DNA of 11,150 nucleotides from Bacteroidota bacterium. Lineage in GTDB: Bacteria; Bacteroidota; Ignavibacteria; Kapaibacteriales; Kapaibacteriaceae. Each line of letters starts with the position of its first letter. The first letter of the stretch is position 1. Shown here piece by piece: positions 7,725 to 11,150 of the stretch. Under the pieces are notes generated by a model. That model made no database searches. It was not told where the DNA came from and saw nothing but the letters and a program-made list of their open reading frames with translations. The stretch lies in the NCBI GenBank assembly GCA_003488525.1, contig DNLG01000058.1, positions 4,377-15,526 on the forward strand, read 5' to 3'. Made by a program: the position numbers and the translations under genes.

Positions 7725-8658
7725 ATTTGAGAAGCCCGTCTTCGAACTCGAGAAGAAGATCGAGGAGATGAAGGCGCTTTCCGATACGCTGGATATTCAG
7801 CCGCAGATCGAAGAGCTCGAGCAGCAGGTCGAGCTTCTGCGCAACGAGATCTATCGCAATCTCACGCGCTGGCAGCGAGTGCAGATCGCGCGTCATCCTG
7901 ACCGTCCGTATACGCTGGACTACATCACGCACTGCTTCACGGATTTCGTTGAACTGCATGGTGACCGAACGTTTCGTGATGATCCTGCAATCGTTGGAGG
8001 CCTTGCGACGTTTGAAGGCCGGCACGTGATGGTGATCGGTCATCAGAAGGGGCGAGACACCAAGACGAACGTTCACCGCAACTTCGGCATGCCCAATCCT
8101 GAGGGCTACCGTAAGGCCTACCGCCTGATGCAGATGGCAGAGAAGTTCTCGTTGCCGGTTATCTGCTTCCTCGATACACCTGGTGCGTATCCGGGCCTTG
8201 AAGCCGAAGAGCGCGGTCAGGCCGAGGCGATCGCCAAGAACCTGCTGCTTATGTCACAGCTGAAAAGCCCCATCATCATTGTCGTGATCGGCGAGGGGGC
8301 CAGTGGCGGTGCACTTGGCATCGGTATCGGTAACCGCGTGCTGATGCTCGAAAACGCCTGGTACAGCGTGATCGCTCCCGAGTCGTGCTCATCCATCCTG
8401 TGGCGGAGCTGGGACTACAAGGAGCAGGCCGCCGAAGCGCTGCGCCTCGGTGCGAAGGATCTGATCGAAGTTGGCATCATTGATCGTATTGTTCCTGAGC
8501 CGATCGGTGGTGCGCATCGCGATCCCGAGACCATGTTCACTACCGTCAGCACGGTGCTTGCCGATGAGCTTGACCGGCTCTGCATGCTCGACGCCGAGAC
8601 GCTCGTTCGTGAGCGACGCGAGAAGTTCTACGCCATGGGCGTGTGGACAGAGCAGTAG
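7702..8658 (+). CDS. accA: Acetyl-CoA carboxylase carboxyltransferase subunit alpha
   Basis: A 318-residue cytoplasmic protein, nearly the length of E. coli AccA (319). With AccD it transfers the carboxyl group from carboxybiotin to acetyl-CoA, giving malonyl-CoA for fatty-acid synthesis. The sequence is canonical throughout: N-terminal coiled segment [82 protein letters not shown], the oxyanion-loop [14 protein letters not shown] (from residue 197) and [12 protein letters not shown]. The start is GTG at 7702: an in-frame TGA at 7678-7680 blocks extension, and the next ATG (7768) would remove the conserved N-terminal helix. The gene therefore overlaps the fusion gene by 23 bases. No clear ribosome binding site precedes it, which suggests coupling to upstream translation. 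No accD is in the window. Confidence 0.97.
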   Translation: MPTTTALEFEKPVFELEKKIEEMKALSDTLDIQPQIEELEQQVELLRNEIYRNLTRWQRVQIARHPDRPYTLDYITHCFTDFVELHGDRTFRDDPAIVGGLATFEGRHVMVIGHQKGRDTKTNVHRNFGMPNPEGYRKAYRLMQMAEKFSLPVICFLDTPGAYPGLEAEERGQAEAIAKNLLLMSQLKSPIIIVVIGEGASGGALGIGIGNRVLMLENAWYSVIAPESCSSILWRSWDYKEQAAEALRLGAKDLIEVGIIDRIVPEPIGGAHRDPETMFTTVSTVLADELDRLCMLDAETLVRERREKFYAMGVWTEQ

Positions 8659-8704
8659 GGGGGGGCTGGCGGTCGCTGGCCCAAGGGGATGAAAGGACAT
8701 TTCG

Positions 8705-8711
8705 AGGGGAG
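8705..8711 (+). promoter_or_regulatory. Ribosome binding site for the beta-helix gene
   Basis: AGGGGAG at 8705-8711 sits 3-5 bases before the ATG at 8715, a slightly short spacing. With the signal peptide that begins at this ATG, it decides the start over an in-frame GTG at 8643 that lies inside accA. Confidence 0.5.
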
Positions 8712-8714
8712 ATT

Positions 8715-10610
8715 ATGCAGTTCGGTACTCGGTGGAGACTGATTTCACTGGTTATGTCGGTTGCGGGTGCGATGACCGCTGCTGCCACGACGTACTTCGT
8801 AAGCCCTTCCGGTAGCGACGCTAACGAAGGAACGTCGCGGCAGAAGCCGTGGAAGACGATCGCAAAGGCAAACAATGTGGCCTTCCAGCCAGGAGATAGT
8901 CTTCTGTTTGAGGGACAGGGTATGTTTGCGGGCAACCTCTACCTCGATGACAAGGATGCAGGCCTTGCAGATGCAAACATGGTGATCGGTGTGTACGGCT
9001 CGGGCCGTGCTGTTATCAATGCAGGTGACGGCGCCGGTATCAATATCTATAATGCCGGAGGGTTCCGTATCGAACATCTTGTTGTCGTTGGCAGCGGCAT
9101 GGCCAGTAACACGAAGAGCGGAATCGAAGCCTACGCAGACCTGCCGGGTGACGTGCGGCTACCGGGCATTCGCATCAGTGACGTCAAGGTGCATCAGTTT
9201 GGGCGCGTCGGTATTCGTATTGGCGCATGGGCTGGTAAAACCGGATACGACGCCATTTTGATTGAAGATGCCGAGGTTCACCAAAACCAGTGGGACGGAA
9301 TTCAGGTGTATGGTTTCTTTCCGATGGACGGGTACTCGCATCGAAACGTCGTCATTCGGCGATGCGCGTCCTACCGAAATCCCGGTGTTTCGGATCCGAA
9401 GGCTATCCGTGGAAGTGGGATCACCGTCGCGTCGGTCGACGGTGCGCTCATAGAGAGCTGTGTAGCGTATGAGAACGGCGAAAACAATGTTCATTGTGGC
9501 GGTCCCGGTGGGATATGGGCGTATGACGCCAATGCCGTCATCATCCAGTATTGTGAGAGCTACAACAACAAGTCAAAGAGTCCCTGTGACGGGCTTGGGT
9601 TCGATCTCGACGGTGCGGTGACGAATTCCATAATCCAGTACTGCTACTCACATGGCAACACGGGCGGTGGTTATCTTTTGGGGCAATACCCGGGCGCTCG
9701 CCCATGGCGAAACAACACGTGCCGATATAACGTCAGCGTCAATGATGGACGCACGAATGCGAGTGCCATCACGCTGTTCAAAGGTTCTGCAGACATTGTA
9801 ATGGACAGTGTGTTCGTGTATAACAACACAGTCCTCGTTGCACCATCGACCGACAACCCAAGCGTTGGAGCATTCCAGATGACGCTTTGGAACTCTGGAA
9901 TCACGAACGTGCTGGTGGCCAATAATGTCTTTATCGCACGTGGAGGTGTTCCGCTTGTATCTGTTCCCATAGGGTATCAGGCCGCGTTACGTGGCAATTT
10001 GTATTGGACAGAAGGTGCCCCGTTTATCGTTGATTACGATGGATTGAGATACTCCTCTCTGCTGGATCTGCAGGCAACCTCAGTCCATGAAACCCTGAAT
10101 GGTAAGGGCACGGGTGTGCAAGCCGATCCGCGACTACAGGATCCTTCGTTTCAAGGCACAATGCATCCGAGATCTGTCAGGGATCTGAGTGCGTTCGCAA
10201 TCTCAAACACGTCGGTTGCATATAACGCGGGTCTTGATTTGGGTTTACTGTTTGGGATTAATCCTGGTCGAACTGACATCCGCGGCAATCGTATACCGAT
10301 AGATGGCGCATTTGATATAGGTGCATTTGAGGCTCCCGGTGCGGTCTCAGTGACCGAACGGAAGGCTCAGGGTATAATGCATGCGACAGGCACTCCAGAT
10401 GGAGTGATTACTGTAGCGTTTGATCCGATGCCGGAGCAATGGCTCATCACTCTTTATGATGCGAGAGGTTTGATGGTTGATCGATCGACCACCGCTTCCG
10501 GCCAAACAAGCGTCGAATTCGTTGTTCGCAACAGCGGCGTGTATTTCGTCCGCGCATCTGCGAAAGACGGTTATTCGATCATGAACTTTCCAGTTGTTGT
10601 CGGTCGGTAA
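8715..10610 (+). CDS. Secreted right-handed parallel beta-helix protein with T9SS C-terminal sorting domain
   Basis: A 631-residue exported protein. The N-terminus is a signal peptide (MQFGTRWRLISLVMSVAG, cleavage probably after AMTAAA). The mature protein opens with TYFVSPSGSDANEGTS and KPWKTI, the entry motif common to beta-helix polysaccharide lyases and related secreted proteins. Residues ~100-450 are parallel beta-helix rungs rich in Asn and Gly; five rungs carry an aligned cysteine (C217, C249, C280, C310, C336) in I-x-x-C-x-S/A-Y/H contexts. RGNRIPIDGAFDIGAFE (ending at 539) is a motif often found at the end of such helices. Residues ~556-631 form a T9SS type A sorting domain (ITLYDARGLMVDRS, then NSGVYFVRA). 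It likely reaches the cell surface and may bind, cleave or epimerise polysaccharide, but no catalytic residue can be assigned. Its 56-base separation from accA allows for its own promoter. Confidence 0.85.
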   Translation: MQFGTRWRLISLVMSVAGAMTAAATTYFVSPSGSDANEGTSRQKPWKTIAKANNVAFQPGDSLLFEGQGMFAGNLYLDDKDAGLADANMVIGVYGSGRAVINAGDGAGINIYNAGGFRIEHLVVVGSGMASNTKSGIEAYADLPGDVRLPGIRISDVKVHQFGRVGIRIGAWAGKTGYDAILIEDAEVHQNQWDGIQVYGFFPMDGYSHRNVVIRRCASYRNPGVSDPKAIRGSGITVASVDGALIESCVAYENGENNVHCGGPGGIWAYDANAVIIQYCESYNNKSKSPCDGLGFDLDGAVTNSIIQYCYSHGNTGGGYLLGQYPGARPWRNNTCRYNVSVNDGRTNASAITLFKGSADIVMDSVFVYNNTVLVAPSTDNPSVGAFQMTLWNSGITNVLVANNVFIARGGVPLVSVPIGYQAALRGNLYWTEGAPFIVDYDGLRYSSLLDLQATSVHETLNGKGTGVQADPRLQDPSFQGTMHPRSVRDLSAFAISNTSVAYNAGLDLGLLFGINPGRTDIRGNRIPIDGAFDIGAFEAPGAVSVTERKAQGIMHATGTPDGVITVAFDPMPEQWLITLYDARGLMVDRSTTASGQTSVEFVVRNSGVYFVRASAKDGYSIMNFPVVVGR

Positions 10611-10643
10611 TTGCTGCTGAAGACAATCTCATACGTGACATGC

Positions 10644-11150
10644 TCACGGTGAGCCTGAAGGTGTTCGGATGATCACTTCGACCGTGCGATTGTACAGACG
10701 ACCTTCCGGAGTGTCATTCGGGAATGGGGCTGATACATTCGTCCACCCCTCTCCAAAGGCTCGCAGGGTCACACTGGCCCGATCGCGCAACAATCGAGCA
10801 AGCATTTCTGCGCGTTGTTCCGAAAGGCGTTGATTGGCATCAGCTGGTCCTTTTCGGTCGGTAAATCCAAGCAATTCGATCGACGATGATGGTCTGACCG
10901 ATGGCAGGATGTATCGTTCAATGAGCGACTTCTGTGCTTCGAGAGGCTCTCCGGCATCGTACTGAAACTGCGTCAGTCGAAAACGGTCGATCGCGGCACC
11001 CAATGCATCACGACGGACACTTTGATACGTCTCGCGAATTGTAACTACACATGAATCAAAACACGGCACATTTTGAGTAAGCGGTGATTCAATGGTAGCG
11101 ATGACGTGTGCAGGCTTTCGGGATGAAGTGCCACACATTCCTGAAAGCTC
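10644..11150 (-). CDS. OmpA-family protein, C-terminal peptidoglycan-binding domain; 5' end beyond window
   Basis: The minus-strand frame stays open to the right edge (codons E-L-S-G before an ATG at 11136-11138), so the gene probably begins outside the window; that ATG alone would give 164 residues. The last ~110 residues are an OmpA C-terminal domain: FRLTQFQYDAGEPLEAQ, IELLGFTDRKG (near 10845-10875), NQRLSEQRAEMLARLL and GEGWTN, ending PEGRLYNRTVEVIIR. The Asp of GFTD and the Arg of LSEQRAE match the two residues that bind the diaminopimelate of peptidoglycan in OmpA-like domains. Such proteins anchor the outer membrane or a T9SS-associated complex to the cell wall. The part preceding the domain has two close cysteines (PCFDSC) and is not recognised. 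The gene converges on the beta-helix gene, with 33 bases between their stops. Confidence 0.85.
   Translation of the reverse strand, partial: ELSGMCGTSSRKPAHVIATIESPLTQNVPCFDSCVVTIRETYQSVRRDALGAAIDRFRLTQFQYDAGEPLEAQKSLIERYILPSVRPSSSIELLGFTDRKGPADANQRLSEQRAEMLARLLRDRASVTLRAFGEGWTNVSAPFPNDTPEGRLYNRTVEVIIRTPSGSP

Noticed and set aside
8658..8709. Possible G-quadruplex formed by the G8 and two G4 runs
   Set aside because: The loops between the runs are about 19 and 17 bases, too long for a convincing quadruplex.
10642..10654. Short perfect palindrome GCTCACGGTGAGC at the stop of the OmpA gene, in the convergent junction
   Set aside because: The stem is only 5 bp with a 3-base loop and has no T-run on either side, so it is too weak to call a bidirectional terminator.

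Overview
The window is an almost fully coding stretch of a fairly GC-rich bacterial chromosome. It carries the downstream part of a cell-surface polysaccharide (EPS, capsule or O-antigen type) locus, followed by accA, a secreted beta-helix protein and the end of an OmpA-family gene. Three points suggest the Bacteroidota/Chlorobiota (FCB) group, in a high-GC lineage such as the Ignavibacteria/Kapabacteria side: the beta-helix protein ends in a type IX secretion (T9SS) sorting domain, the OmpA-like C-terminus resembles those lineages, and a TAnnTTTG-type -7 promoter motif lies before the export gene. The genus is not identifiable from this sequence alone. No tRNA, rRNA, CRISPR array, insertion sequence, attachment site or origin was seen, and no gene-free stretch exceeds 300 bases.

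Layout, left to right. (1) 1-282: C-terminal end of a UDP-GlcNAc 2-epimerase (wecB), which supplies a ManNAc-type nucleotide sugar. (2) 283-342: short gap with a candidate promoter. (3) 343-2079: SLBB/Poly_export outer-membrane polysaccharide export protein. (4) 2093-3592: 14-helix Wzx-like flippase. (5) 3592-5025: WbaP/WcaJ-type polyprenyl-phosphate hexose-1-phosphate transferase that starts lipid-linked repeat-unit synthesis. (6) 5022-5741: DPM1-like GT2 polyprenyl-phosphate mannosyl/glucosyl synthase. (7) 5745-7724: large fusion of a rhamnosyltransferase-like GT2 domain with a second WbaP-like module whose catalytic core has been deleted. (8) 7702-8658: accA, overlapping the fusion gene by 23 bp. 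(9) 8715-10610: T9SS-targeted right-handed parallel beta-helix protein. (10) 10644-11150, minus strand: OmpA C-terminal domain of a gene running off the right edge.

Genes 3 to 8 are tightly packed (overlaps of 1, 4 and 23 bp, gaps of 3 and 13 bp) and look like one transcription unit. The steps fit together as follows: sugar-1-phosphate is loaded onto polyprenyl phosphate by the 3592 gene, the chain is extended by the GT2 domain of the 5745 gene, lipid-linked units are flipped by the 2093 gene, and polymer crosses the outer membrane with help from the 343 gene. No Wzy polymerase or Wzc/BY-kinase co-polymerase is in the window; these probably lie upstream or elsewhere.

The most unusual item is the 5745-7724 fusion. 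It keeps the membrane helices, the Rossmann-like middle domain and the C-terminal tail of an initiating phosphoglycosyl transferase, but has lost about 75 residues containing the KFRSM-type motif, the catalytic Asp-Glu pair and the GPRP motif. It sits two genes from an intact copy of that enzyme.
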